This document shows positions 36,874 to 46,229 of a DNA stretch of 64,000 nt, in pieces. The DNA is from Spartinivicinus ruber. Lineage in GTDB: Bacteria; Pseudomonadota; Gammaproteobacteria; Pseudomonadales; Zooshikellaceae. Where the stretch lies: contig NZ_CP048878.1 in the NCBI RefSeq assembly GCF_011009015.1, forward strand, positions 4,618,354 to 4,682,353, written 5' to 3'. How positions within the stretch are numbered: position 1 is the first letter of the stretch; every line of letters begins with the position of its first letter. The translations under genes were made by a program, and so were the position numbers. Under the pieces are notes generated by a model. The model was not told where the DNA came from. It saw nothing but the letters and a program-made list of their open reading frames with translations, and did not search any database.

Positions 36874-37181
36874 ATGCGGTATCCGTATCCGTCAATGAAT
36901 CTTATTTTTCTAAGGCCCGAGCGATAGATAACTAACCCCAAAAGTACACACCTACCGTTGTGCAAGCCGTAACCGGATACGATGTTATTACAGATTGATA
37001 GTCAATGGCTATTAATAAAAAGCATGATAGAGGGTATTGCGAAATCCTTTTAACCCCTTCGTTCTTTCATATTGGCTTTCCAACAGCATGAAAGAGCGAA
37101 GAGCTAAAACAACTTTTTCAATAATCTTTTACAGAAGAAGCTTAATTTCATTTATTGTAAAATTGCCACATAGTAATACAA
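36874..37181. other. Intergenic region between phhB and tyrR with a long hairpin
   Basis: A stem with 14-base arms (37057-37070 with 37088-37101, one G-U pair, 17-base loop) stands in this 308-base stretch. It has no U-run on the minus strand, so it may be a 3'-end hairpin for phhB. No gene is seen. Confidence 0.45.
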
Positions 37182-37523
37182 TTAACTTTCTAACAATTCA
37201 TCTGTTTTAGCGGCCATGATAAAGTCATTCTTATGTAACCCTTTAATAGCATGAGTCCACCAGGTTACCGTTACTTTGCCCCACTCTGTTAACAAAGCAG
37301 GATGGTGACCAAATTCCTCTGCTAACTCTCCAGCTTTATTAGTAAACGCTAACGCCAACTTAAAGTTTTTAAACTTAAATTGCCGTTCAAGTTGCATAAT
37401 TCCATCCCGCACTTCTACTCCCCAATCAGGTATTTGTGCAATTAACTCCTTAAGCTCTTTATCAGTTACCTTGGGAGCATCAGCACGGCATGCTTCACAG
37501 GTCATACTTTTTAATTCAGACAT
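37182..37523 (-). CDS. phhB: Pterin-4a-carbinolamine dehydratase PhhB
   Basis: The 113-residue protein has the PCD signature [20 protein letters not shown], with the catalytic His73-His74 and His91 in THAIKGL. It dehydrates the 4a-hydroxy-pterin made by PhhA so that the tetrahydropterin can be regenerated. The gene is 250 bases downstream of phhA on the same strand. Confidence 0.95.
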   Translation of the reverse strand: MSELKSMTCEACRADAPKVTDKELKELIAQIPDWGVEVRDGIMQLERQFKFKNFKLALAFTNKAGELAEEFGHHPALLTEWGKVTVTWWTHAIKGLHKNDFIMAAKTDELLES

Positions 37524-37774
37524 TTTTCTTCCTTATTTTTATCAAAAAACCTATCGGTCTTAACTATAAGAAAATCTTGCCAATATAGTCAAAATATAGA
37601 TTTTGTTCTCTTTAGAAACTATTAGTGCAGGTACGGGGCGCTTTAAGAATAGCTATTTTTCAGGAGAACAAGGCCGCACCGCACGGAAGGCCACAGTGTA
37701 TAAGTAATACATGAGGACCTGAGTACAGTGCTAACACAGCTATCGTGAAAAAAGAGCATTTTTAGAGGCGTCCT

Positions 37775-38572
37775 TTATGCTGTCATGGTTTTTGGTGGAT
37801 ACTTAGGCGGCAACAATCCTAGTTTTTTAGCTTTTTCAACATAAACCATTAAATCTATTTTCGATAACTCAAATAAATTATCAATTGAGTTAATAATAAA
37901 GTAAATTGGCTGCATTATATCAATGCGATAAGGGGTCCTTAACATGGTCACTAGCTCAAAGGCTACCCGTTCCGGTTTATCACTATCTAAAGCGTAATTG
38001 GTTTCGCCAATAGAAGATAAAATACCACCGCCATAAATACGTAAACCTTTGGTAGTTTGCAATAAACCAAACTCTACTGTTAACCAATACAACCTAGCTA
38101 GAAATACCCTATCTTCCTTCGACGCTTTGTAACCTAACTCACCATAATGGTGGGTAAAAGCAGCAAAAGCCGGATGCGTTAACATAGGACAGTGCCCAAA
38201 AATTTCATGAAATATATCTGGCTCTTGTAAATAATCTAGCTCTTCCCAACAACGAATAAAGGTAGCTACAGGAAACTGCTTATTGGCTAACATGGAAAAG
38301 AATTTATCAAAAGAAATCAGCGCAGGTACACGTGCCACCTCCCACCCAGTAGTAGCTCTTAATACTTTATTGATTTCTTCCAACTGGGGAATTCGGTCAT
38401 GGGGTAATTGCAGTTTATCCAGTCCATCTAAATATTCATCACAAGCCCTACCTGGAATGCAGGTCATCTGTCTGGTAATCAACTCATGCCAAACCGCATT
38501 TTCATCATCACTATAATGAATAAAGCCGCCAGCATCCGGTTCTTTAGCAACATATTTTGTGCCCTTAGCCAT
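37775..38572 (-). CDS. phhA: Phenylalanine 4-monooxygenase PhhA
   Basis: The 265-residue monomeric bacterial aromatic amino-acid hydroxylase has iron ligands His122, His127 (FHEIFGHCPMLTH) and Glu167 (TVEFGLL). RVPALISFDKFFSMLA and YGGGILSSIGE are other family marks. It converts phenylalanine to tyrosine with tetrahydropterin and O2. There is no regulatory ACT domain, as usual in bacteria. A TyrR box lies upstream. Confidence 0.96.
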   Translation of the reverse strand: MAKGTKYVAKEPDAGGFIHYSDDENAVWHELITRQMTCIPGRACDEYLDGLDKLQLPHDRIPQLEEINKVLRATTGWEVARVPALISFDKFFSMLANKQFPVATFIRCWEELDYLQEPDIFHEIFGHCPMLTHPAFAAFTHHYGELGYKASKEDRVFLARLYWLTVEFGLLQTTKGLRIYGGGILSSIGETNYALDSDKPERVAFELVTMLRTPYRIDIMQPIYFIINSIDNLFELSKIDLMVYVEKAKKLGLLPPKYPPKTMTA

Positions 38573-38859
38573 AACGTCCCTCTTATATCTTATAGGAATT
38601 AGAGATCAGCCACCTGAACAGGGCGTAGCCCCCAATACAGGCTTTTTAGGGTATGTTGTTAACCAACATATACAATATGAGACAACCGGGTAAACACAAC
38701 AGCGCAGATTGAAAGGATTATCAGCTGTAACGTATAATTTACATCTACTGACTACTCATACTCAAAAACAGAATTACACACTTGTATAAGATATATAGTT
38801 TTATCATCGTGAATAGATGATTTACTGCAGTTAGGGTTGGTCTGATAAGGGCAAATATT
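38573..38859. other. Upstream region of phhA
   Basis: This 287-base stretch holds the phhA promoter and the TyrR box at 38726-38743. Beyond that I see only AT-rich sequence. Confidence 0.5.
38726..38743. promoter_or_regulatory. TyrR/PhhR box upstream of phhA
   Basis: TGTAAC-GTATAA-TTTACA matches TGTAAA-N6-TTTACA at 11 of 12 fixed positions. It lies 154 bases before the phhA ATG. The distance suits an activator site upstream of a sigma-70 promoter or a distal operator. Confidence 0.8.
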
Positions 38860-39633
38860 CTATCGGATTAGTTTAATTTGCTTAGTACGAAATTCATTAA
38901 TATATTGATCTACCTTACCACTTTGTTTGAGAGCTTGAAGCCCCTTATTAAATGACTTAATAAGCCTTCTACTGTTTTTAAGTCGCTTCGATATAATTAG
39001 ATGTAGTGCTTGAGTAGTAAGTATCTTAGGATGATATGTAAGCTTGTTTTTTTGCAAAGCAAAATATCTATTAAGAAAATAATAAGCATTATTTATTTCA
39101 AAAGCTGAAATATTAACTCTTTTAGCAAGTAACTTCTCTATATTTTGTTGGTCTGTAGGTACCAACTGAACAATAAGTTTGCCTTCATCCATTGCCGTAT
39201 CAAATACATCCCCATAACTATACCCATTTACACCACCAATAATCACTCCCTTTAAGTCATCAATGGTTTTCCAATCAAAAGGGTAGCTATGCAAATGAAA
39301 AAATACGTAAGAAGACTGTAAAACAGGATCACTATAAAGAGCATATCTTGCACGTTTTGGTGAATAGTACCAAACTCCTGATCCATCCCATTTACCTGAT
39401 TTAACCAACGCCAGACTTCGTGCCCAAGGGAAAAAGCCATATTCTACCTCGATATCCTCATTAGCAAATGCTTCTTTCATAATTCTGGAACCTATACCAA
39501 AATATTCCAGATCAACAGAGTGGTAAGGCGGCCATTCACCAATGGCCAAGCGCACAACATCTCCAGCTATAGAGTTAAAAGAAGTCACTAGAGCAACTAC
39601 CAACAAAATTGTTTGAATCATCTTAAACAACAT
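38860..39633 (-). CDS. Periplasmic substrate-binding protein (SBP family 3), orphan paralogue
   Basis: The 257-residue product has a signal peptide (LLVVALVTSFNSIAG) followed by VRLAIGEWPPYHSVD, a central FFPWARSLALV and a C-terminal KSFNKGLQALKQSG helix. It is the same type as the proteins at 6155 and 9967, with the shared PWAR motif. No permease or ATPase gene adjoins it. Its neighbour phhA is divergent in role, although both are on the minus strand. The ligand is unknown and a link to aromatic amino acids is only a possibility. Confidence 0.78.
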   Translation of the reverse strand: MLFKMIQTILLVVALVTSFNSIAGDVVRLAIGEWPPYHSVDLEYFGIGSRIMKEAFANEDIEVEYGFFPWARSLALVKSGKWDGSGVWYYSPKRARYALYSDPVLQSSYVFFHLHSYPFDWKTIDDLKGVIIGGVNGYSYGDVFDTAMDEGKLIVQLVPTDQQNIEKLLAKRVNISAFEINNAYYFLNRYFALQKNKLTYHPKILTTQALHLIISKRLKNSRRLIKSFNKGLQALKQSGKVDQYINEFRTKQIKLIR

Positions 39634-39979
39634 AGATATATGTACTTTTTACTTTTCTTCTGACCTAACCCAATACTATCAGTCTCCATCCCTTTTCCAT
39701 GAGGACTTACAATAAGTAGCACGAGAGCCAGTAAGTAATGTATTTGCAATTTTAAGTATGTAAAAAACTAATCTTTATAGCGCTAAAAGTATAGATAGAA
39801 GATAGCTGACTATCCATCAATAAGTCAGCTCTAGAGAAATGAGGATGAAAGATATTTTTAAATATTTTTATTTTTTTAAGATTATAAGTAAAAACTGTTA
39901 ATTAACAAGTTTGCTGCCTCAACAAGTGTATCAAAAATAAGAAATACTGTAGCCATACATACTTACCAAAGTACCCCTT
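39634..39979. other. AT-rich intergenic region with one hairpin
   Basis: A stem of AGCTGACT (39804-39811) with AGTCAGCT (39823-39830) is the only structure I see in these 346 bases. It may end transcription of the Tim44-like gene on its right. Confidence 0.4.
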
Positions 39980-40552
39980 TTAAGAAACCGCCTTATCTAG
40001 ATTTAAATCAAAAAATGGTGAGTCTTTAATAATAGTATCTAAAATCCACTGGCCTTGTTCTTGAGAAAATAACCAAATTTCATTATTGGATTTTAATAGT
40101 TTATCTCCTTCCATCAACCGGCCAGAGGGCTCATGATAAAGGTAACTTACCATTCGACTATTAACGATAACCCAAACTAAATCCCGGTCAGGATTTTGGT
40201 AGTTAAAGCCACTGACTAATTTAGCATCTAACAACTTTTGTTTATCCAGCTGATAACAACACTTTTTTTGATCCCAACGGGCAAATAACTGGCTCAGTTG
40301 ATGTAAAAAGCCTTCACTAACATAGCCTTTTAAGCCTTCAACATTTTTTTGTTGCCGGGCTTCATAAAGTTTGGTAAACAACGCTTTTATCTGCACTTTT
40401 GATAGTGCTGCATTACAGGTTTGGTCTGGTTTTGCAATTGCTTCATGAAGCAATTGCTTGGTTTTAGCCAGACGCCAACCGAGTACTGCTAGAATAATTG
40501 CAACCAACCCAACCAAACTCAACAAGATTTCTGTTCTTACAACATATTCCAT
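39980..40552 (-). CDS. Membrane-anchored Tim44-like domain protein
   Basis: The 190-residue protein has one N-terminal membrane helix (ILLSLVGLVAIILAVLGW). A cytoplasmic or periplasmic domain (about 50-180) with the NTF2-like Tim44 pattern follows: an ALFTKLYEARQQKNVEGLKGYVSEGFLHQL helix region, broken into strands LVSGFNY, DLVWVIVNSRM and EIWLFSQEQGQWILDTI. Bacterial Tim44-like proteins are mostly uncharacterised and often lie near membrane or cell-envelope genes. No operon partner is seen. Confidence 0.6.
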   Translation of the reverse strand: MEYVVRTEILLSLVGLVAIILAVLGWRLAKTKQLLHEAIAKPDQTCNAALSKVQIKALFTKLYEARQQKNVEGLKGYVSEGFLHQLSQLFARWDQKKCCYQLDKQKLLDAKLVSGFNYQNPDRDLVWVIVNSRMVSYLYHEPSGRLMEGDKLLKSNNEIWLFSQEQGQWILDTIIKDSPFFDLNLDKAVS

Positions 40553-41033
40553 GTGAAATAGTCAACCCAGTTAAGACAAAACATAACATTCAAAAAACAA
40601 AACTATACGCAACATGGTGAATGGAAGCACTTCACTAGTCCACAAAACCGTTGTGGACTAGTGAAATATTCGGATCCACGACCGTCAAAATTGATCCTAG
40701 CTAAGAAAACGCGGTACATTTATGAAGCACAACATAACTTAAACAAATATAACCAAAGCAAATGGTTTTTAAGGGCGGCCGTCTAATGATGAGTTCCAGC
40801 CAGCACTTTTATACACATTAATGGCGCTGTCGTAAGTCTTGCAGTAGCAGGCTTACCCCCATGAGTTTTATGTTTTTATAAATGATTGGGATGGAAACTG
40901 TTTATTGCTCCTGCATAAACTGCATTCACACCATCCGTGATGCTTAGTGACTACATCAAACCTTAAAAATCATTCGAGAAGGGTATACAAGCTCAAAAAT
41001 ACAACAATAATAGTAACCAATAAGGAATAAATA
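40553..41033. other. Divergent intergenic region with a perfect hairpin
   Basis: This 481-base stretch between a minus-strand and a plus-strand gene holds a 15-bp hairpin (40631-40665). A segment at 40765-40790 resembles one at 54008-54034. The dehydrogenase ribosome site TAAGGAATAAATA is at its right end. No gene is seen. Confidence 0.5.
40631..40665. repeat. Perfect 15-bp inverted repeat with five-base loop
   Basis: TTCACTAGTCCACAA (40631-40645) and its exact complement (40651-40665) flank AACCG. There is no U-run on either side. The location between divergent genes argues against a plain terminator. Confidence 0.85.
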
Positions 41034-42554
41034 ATGCTCTACCAAAAACCAGGAAGTGAAAATGCATTGATCAGCTTTAAACCTCATTATGCCAATTTCA
41101 TTAATGGCGACTGGCAAGCCCCGGTTAAAGGACAGTATTTACAAAATATTAGCCCAGTGACAGGTGAAGCCTATTGCGAGGTACCTCGCTCAACCACAGA
41201 GGATATTGAATTAGCCCTGGACGCAGCTCACCAGGCCAAACAGACTTGGGGAAATACTGCTGTATCGGACAGAGCTAACCTATTATTAAAAGCAGCAGAT
41301 CGAATAGAACAACAAACAGAAAAGTTAGCTGTAATTGAAACCTGGGATAATGGTAAAGCTATTCGAGAAACGCTTAATGCTGATTTACCTTTGGTTGTTG
41401 ATCACTTCCGTTACTTTGCTGGCTGTATAAGGGCCCAGGAAGGCAGTACCGCTGATATAAATGCAACCACCGCCAGTTACCATTTCCATGAACCAATTGG
41501 TGTAGTGGGTCAAATTATTCCCTGGAATTTCCCACTACTAATGGCTGCCTGGAAGCTAGCACCCGCCCTCGCCGCAGGTAACTGTGTGGTACTTAAGCCT
41601 GCAGAACAAACACCTGTTTCTATTTTGGTTATGATGGAACTAATCGGTGACTTATTCCCAGCAGGGGTAATTAATATTGTTAACGGGTTAGGCCAGGAAG
41701 CAGGGGCCGCGCTAGCCAATAGCGACCGAATTGCTAAATTAGCATTTACTGGCTCAACTCCCATTGGTAGCGAAATTCTAAAACGAGCTGCAGAGAAAAT
41801 TATTCCTTGCACAGTCGAACTGGGAGGTAAATCCCCCAACATTTATTTTGAAGATATTCTTAAGCAACCAGAAGCTTATATTAATAAGTCAGTTGAAGGC
41901 TTGTTACTAGGTTTTTTTAACCAGGGAGAAGTATGTACCTGCCCTTCTCGTGCTTTAATTCATGAGAGCATTTACGAAGAATTTATCGAGCGAGTGCTTA
42001 ATCGAGCGAAAACCATCAAACAAGGAGACCCTTTAGATACTGACACCCAAATAGGCGCCCAAGCTTCAGCCGAACAAATGGATAAAATCCTCAGTTATAT
42101 GGATATCGGTCGTCAGGAAGGTGCTGAGATTTTATTAGGAGGCCACAAAGCTTCTGTCGCTAAGCACTTAACTAATGGCTTTTATATCGAACCTACCATC
42201 ATGCAAGGCAATAACCAAATGCGGGTTTTTCAAGAGGAAATTTTTGGCCCCACTATTGGCGTAACTCGATTCAGTAGCGAAGCAGAAGCTATTAGCATTG
42301 CTAACCAAACTCAATATGGTTTAGGTGCTGGTGTATGGACTATGGATATCAATCGAGCCTATCGTGTTGCACGACAGATTGAAGCTGGTCGAATCTGGAC
42401 TAACTGTTATCATCAATACCCAGCTCATGCTGCCTTTGGTGGTTATAAAAAATCCGGTATTGGTAGAGAAACCCATAAATCGGCATTAACCAATTACCAA
42501 CAAGTTAAAAATATTTTAATTAGTTATGACACCGAAGTACTAGGATTATTTTAA
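41034..42554 (+). CDS. NAD(P)-dependent aldehyde dehydrogenase, AldB/ExaC type
   Basis: The 506-residue protein has the ALDH fold with IIPWNFPLLMA, the FTGSTPIG loop, the general base in ELGGKSPN and the catalytic cysteine in NQGEVCTCPSRA. The CTCPSRA form, the YHFHEPIGVVGQ segment and the C-terminal YDTEVLGLF closely match E. coli AldB and Pseudomonas ExaC. These oxidise acetaldehyde and similar short aldehydes to acids. AAGGAATAAATA before the ATG is a good ribosome site. It is monocistronic. Confidence 0.92.
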   Translation: MLYQKPGSENALISFKPHYANFINGDWQAPVKGQYLQNISPVTGEAYCEVPRSTTEDIELALDAAHQAKQTWGNTAVSDRANLLLKAADRIEQQTEKLAVIETWDNGKAIRETLNADLPLVVDHFRYFAGCIRAQEGSTADINATTASYHFHEPIGVVGQIIPWNFPLLMAAWKLAPALAAGNCVVLKPAEQTPVSILVMMELIGDLFPAGVINIVNGLGQEAGAALANSDRIAKLAFTGSTPIGSEILKRAAEKIIPCTVELGGKSPNIYFEDILKQPEAYINKSVEGLLLGFFNQGEVCTCPSRALIHESIYEEFIERVLNRAKTIKQGDPLDTDTQIGAQASAEQMDKILSYMDIGRQEGAEILLGGHKASVAKHLTNGFYIEPTIMQGNNQMRVFQEEIFGPTIGVTRFSSEAEAISIANQTQYGLGAGVWTMDINRAYRVARQIEAGRIWTNCYHQYPAHAAFGGYKKSGIGRETHKSALTNYQQVKNILISYDTEVLGLF

Positions 42555-43112
42555 AGCAACTTTAACTCAGGCTGAGGATGTTTTCCTCAGCTATCCACAA
42601 GTGACGTATTCTTGTTTTCCATCACCTTCTGCTACTTTTTAGACCACAAATACAACTGTGGACAACTTATGGGCAGTTCCCTGTCAAAATTTTCACGCAC
42701 CATATTTCAAAATGTATGACAAATAGAAATAACACTAACTTTATGTCAGTCATTACCTACTGAAAGTGACAGTATTTATCAACACTAGATAAAAACACTT
42801 GTAAATCAGCAGTTTGTAGCGTGGATGTAGATGTTAAATTAGCAGACAAGTGACGTAGAATATGCAATAACAAACACTAACACAACAACCTAAAGCTATT
42901 AATATCATAAAAAAATTATGGCATTACTCACAATATTTGTGGATAAGTCTGTGATCAAGTTTTGATTAAATCGCGAAAGCCAGCTTACTTATGCTAACCA
43001 CTGCAGATTGATTACTTTTTAACCAACAAAGAATCAACCCCTTCTTTTTATGTAAAATTTTTCAATTTCTCTGTGAATAATAGCAGCAGTTATACGCTAT
43101 ACGAAGGGTGCA
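42555..43112. other. Intergenic region with a hairpin and DnaA-box-like sites
   Basis: A stem-loop GCTGAGGA/TCCTCAGC (42571-42591) follows the dehydrogenase gene. DnaA-box-like nonamers occur at 42591-42599 (one mismatch), 42657-42665 (one mismatch) and 42938-42946 (exact TGTGGATAA). The rest is AT-rich and shows no gene in 558 bases. Confidence 0.5.
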
Positions 43113-45203
43113 TCAATGGGTAACCGACTGCGGCGCCAATGTTGACTCCATATAAGCGGTTTCAGTCAACTGCTCATAACTTTCAAGTAATTGCTCTGCT
43201 GGCAATGGCGGAGAAAATAAATAGCCTTGACAAATATCACACCCCTCAGCTTGCAGAAAGCCAAGGGCTTTTTCGTTTTCCACCCCCTCAGCAACTACTT
43301 GCAGCCTTAAATTATGTGCCAGGTTAATAATGGATCGGGCAATACTGGCGGCATCCGGGTCATCAGGAATATCTTCAACAAACATTTGGTCAATTTTTAG
43401 CGTATCAATAGGTAGTTTTCTTAAATAACTCAGCGAAGAATAGCCTGTGCCAAAATCATCAATGCTAATACTCACCCCTAATGCTTTTACCTGGTTTAAC
43501 TCCTTAATCGCAAAGTTAATATCATGCATTAGCATCGTTTCAGTTATTTCCAGCTCCAGTAACTGTGGGGGTAACTGGCTAATATGCAACACCTTTTCTA
43601 ATACTGATAATAAACAACCACTCATTAAAAGCCGGGTAGGTAAATTAACCGCAATTGATGTATAAGGAGGCACTTTTCCTTCGGAAATCCAAGTACGATG
43701 TTGTATACAGGCAGTTTCCAACAACCACTCACTGACCGGGATAATCAACCCAGTTTCTTCCAGCAATGGAACAAACAAGCCAGGTAATAAAACACCTTCT
43801 GTCGGATGCTTCCAACGCAATAATGCTTCAAAACCGACAATACAACCAAAATGAATATCTATTTGAGGCTGGTAATAAAGCACCATTTCCTGATTCGCCA
43901 GCGCATAATGAAGACAGCTTTCTAGATGAATCCGATACTCAGAAGCTGCTTTCATATCTTTAGAAAAAAACTCATAGCGGTTTGGTCCTAACTGCTGCGC
44001 CTTATAAAGGGCAATATCTGCCTGTTTAAGTAAGACCTCATGACTATCAGCCGGTGAAGTTAATAAGCTAATACCAATACTGGCAGAAATAAAAACTTCT
44101 TTTTCTTGCAATTTAAAAGAAACACCTAATGCAGCAATAACATTTCTCCCTACTACATCTGCATCATGCTGATCAAACGTATCTTCTAAAATAATTGCAA
44201 ATTCATCACTGCCCAATCTCGCTACAGTATCTTCATCTCTGACAGTCTGCTTCAAACGTAAAGCCACTTGTTTTAATAATTCATCACCAGCAGTATGACC
44301 TAATGTATCGTTTATTAATTTAAAACGAGCCAAGTTAATGATCAGCAAAGCCACCTTACGTTTTCGGCGGCGCGCGCGAATTACACCTTGTGCCAGTCTA
44401 TCTTGAAATAGTGCTCGATTTGCCAAGCCCGTAAGCGGGTCATGATATAAGTAATTAAGTAACTTCTGTTGAGAAAGAAATTGTTTGGCGTTATCCCTCA
44501 ATAGACCCATTACCCAATGCTGTCCTTGAATGGATAATGGCAACATTGTCATCATCACCAATAAGGGTTTACCTTGGGCATTTAATAAAGTCACTTCACG
44601 CCATCGCTTTCCTGCGCCAAACCGCTCATTATTATGACTTAACCATTTAGGCAAATTCTCGGTATTATTCAGTTGTAACTCAGGAAACACCTGACTTATA
44701 TGGTGATTGTCCTGTCGAGTGAGTTCTGGTATCCCCATTAACTGCAGTGCAGAAGTATTACCATGCAGTAATACACCAGACTGATCAAATAGCATTGCTG
44801 CATCCTGAATAGCCTCCAAAATGGAAAGCCACGCAGTTAAATCTCCCTTATTAACCAGTGAGGATTGCTCAGTGATGGTAACCAGAGCACCACGATTTTC
44901 CTTTTTTTCAAAAGGTAATAGTTGGCACCATAAACGACGTTGTAGATTTGAAGGGATAGGACTGGGAATACAAAAACTGGTTCCGTGACTGGCTAACTGA
45001 TCTGAGCAACTTAAATCATGTATTAGCTCAACCCAGTCAGACTGACACTGCCCTTTAGCTATAGCGTTTAACTCTCTTTCAAGTGGCTTATTTTTTAATA
45101 ACCACTGGCCTTGAGCAGTTAAAATACCAACCCAAGGCTCACTATTGCTTAAATTAGCCAGCCTTGCTTTTGCCTGAAGATCGTAAAGCCGATCGAAACT
45201 CAT
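43113..45203 (-). CDS. PAS-GGDEF-EAL cyclic-di-GMP signalling protein
   Basis: From the ATG at 45203 the protein is 696 residues and has no membrane segment. An N-terminal sensor region with a PAS-like domain (about 130-245) precedes a GGDEF domain (about 260-420) whose signature is RLGSDEF, a variant of GGDEF. The EAL domain (about 430-680) is well preserved, with GFEALLRWKHP, the SIDDFGTGYSSL loop and DTLKIDQMFV. The usual reading is an active phosphodiesterase with a weakened or regulatory cyclase domain. The TTG at 45230 is a less likely start. Domain positions are approximate. Confidence 0.88.
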   Translation of the reverse strand: MSFDRLYDLQAKARLANLSNSEPWVGILTAQGQWLLKNKPLERELNAIAKGQCQSDWVELIHDLSCSDQLASHGTSFCIPSPIPSNLQRRLWCQLLPFEKKENRGALVTITEQSSLVNKGDLTAWLSILEAIQDAAMLFDQSGVLLHGNTSALQLMGIPELTRQDNHHISQVFPELQLNNTENLPKWLSHNNERFGAGKRWREVTLLNAQGKPLLVMMTMLPLSIQGQHWVMGLLRDNAKQFLSQQKLLNYLYHDPLTGLANRALFQDRLAQGVIRARRRKRKVALLIINLARFKLINDTLGHTAGDELLKQVALRLKQTVRDEDTVARLGSDEFAIILEDTFDQHDADVVGRNVIAALGVSFKLQEKEVFISASIGISLLTSPADSHEVLLKQADIALYKAQQLGPNRYEFFSKDMKAASEYRIHLESCLHYALANQEMVLYYQPQIDIHFGCIVGFEALLRWKHPTEGVLLPGLFVPLLEETGLIIPVSEWLLETACIQHRTWISEGKVPPYTSIAVNLPTRLLMSGCLLSVLEKVLHISQLPPQLLELEITETMLMHDINFAIKELNQVKALGVSISIDDFGTGYSSLSYLRKLPIDTLKIDQMFVEDIPDDPDAASIARSIINLAHNLRLQVVAEGVENEKALGFLQAEGCDICQGYLFSPPLPAEQLLESYEQLTETAYMESTLAPQSVTH

Positions 45204-45604
45204 ACACAGCCCTGTGTAGTTAACATCCAAGTAATCTGTTTTTCTAGTTAGTTATTATCAACTTAACTACGAACTCACTTAAAATACAGCTTTAAACTGT
45301 TAACATTGCACAAATATACCCCCAGTATAGTGTATTACTAATACTTTGGGTAAAACCACCAACAAGCCAACACCCTTAGTTACCCACAAAAACTGTGGAT
45401 AAACCTGTTAATTTGTTCTGATCAAGTCAAACTAAAGTCGAATTAAAAGCACTTTCAGAGGTGGGCTTTTTTTTAACCAAAGAGTAAATCAGCTTACCAA
45501 CACAATAAAAAAGTCTTTATAAATAAAGGGGACTGAAGAATAGGCGGAATAACCAGACGAGCATTAAGAAGTAACATTTAATAAATATTTAAGCACATAA
45601 AAAC
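45204..45604. other. Intergenic region between the EAL-protein gene and the tRNA genes
   Basis: These bases are AT-rich and hold one exact DnaA-box-like TGTGGATAA at 45394-45402. The promoter of the EAL-protein gene should lie here. No gene is seen. Confidence 0.45.
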
Positions 45605-45640
45605 CCACAAGGTTATGTGGATAACCTTGTGGGTTTTTTC
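45605..45640. terminator. Strong intrinsic terminator of the tRNA cluster
   Basis: A perfect 13-bp stem (CCCACAAGGTTAT, 45605-45617, with 45622-45634) with a GTGG loop is flanked by A5 on the left and T6 on the right. It can act in both directions. It ends the minus-strand tRNA transcript. Confidence 0.9.
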
Positions 45641-45659
45641 AATATTTACATAATAAATA

Positions 45660-45736
45660 TGGCGCGTCCGGGAGGATTCGAACCTCCGACCGCCTGGTTC
45701 GTAGCCAGGTACTCTATCCAGCTGAGCTACGGACGC
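45660..45736 (-). tRNA. tRNA-Arg(ACG), copy 1
   Basis: The minus strand folds into a full cloverleaf: acceptor GCGTCCG/CGGACGC, anticodon loop CTACGAA with anticodon ACG, T-loop TTCGAAT, discriminator G and encoded CCA. The sequence closely follows E. coli tRNA-Arg(ACG). A second copy lies upstream. Confidence 0.96.
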
Positions 45737-45846
45737 GTTGTATGTGGGCGCGTAATATAGAGTTTTTTGCCAAAAGAGTCAAACTAATTTTTTAGGGTTA
45801 AGCTCAAAACAGTTACAACACCAAATCAGCTTGCCTAAACTAGAAA

Positions 45847-45870
45847 GGCCCGACGACTAATCGGGCCTTT
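45847..45870. terminator. Hairpin between the two tRNA-Arg genes
   Basis: GGCCCGA (45847-45853) pairs with TCGGGCC (45861-45867) around a seven-base loop and is flanked by AAA and TTT. It may be a weak terminator or a processing structure between the tRNAs. Confidence 0.65.
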
Positions 45871-45903
45871 CTAAATAATATACCAAGCATGGTATACTGA
45901 ATA

Positions 45904-45980
45904 TGGCGCGTCCGGGAGGATTCGAACCTCCGACCGCCTGGTTCGTAGCCAGGTACTCTATCCAGCTGAGCTACGGACGC
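45904..45980 (-). tRNA. tRNA-Arg(ACG), copy 2
   Basis: The mature sequence appears identical to copy 1, including anticodon ACG, discriminator G and encoded CCA. It is separated from copy 1 by 167 bases carrying a hairpin. Duplicated tRNA-Arg next to tRNA-Ser below csrA is common in gammaproteobacteria. Confidence 0.96.
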
Positions 45981-46076
45981 ACAAAATTGACACTTCAGTA
46001 TTTACAGCAAAACCGCCAACAAAATCGCAGCTCAGCTTTGCCTAAATAACAGCGTCTACAACAGGCAAAAAAACTA

Positions 46077-46169
46077 TGGCGGAGAGAGAGGGATTCGAAC
46101 CCTCGATACGGCTACAAACCGTATACTCCCTTAGCAGGGGAGCGCCTTCAGCCGCTCGGCCATCTCTCC
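46077..46169 (-). tRNA. tRNA-Ser(GCT)
   Basis: The minus strand gives a class II tRNA with acceptor GGAGAGA/TCTCTCC, anticodon stem CTCCC/GGGAG with loop CTGCTAA (anticodon GCT), a long variable arm TATACGG/CCGTATC, T-loop TTCGAAT, discriminator G and encoded CCA. It reads AGC/AGU codons. Confidence 0.96.
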
Positions 46170-46229
46170 TTAGCGACGCGCGAAATAATAACAGATTCGC
46201 GCGAAAAGCAAAGTACTTTTTAAAAAAAT

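Noticed and set aside
42555..45660. DnaA-box cluster considered as the replication origin
   Set aside because: There is no dnaA, dnaN, gidA or rpmH and no clear 13-mer array. The boxes flank an ordinary signalling gene.
45660..45980. Duplicated tRNA-Arg considered as attL/attR of an integrated element
   Set aside because: Both copies are full-length with CCA. Only 167 bases lie between them, and no integrase is present.
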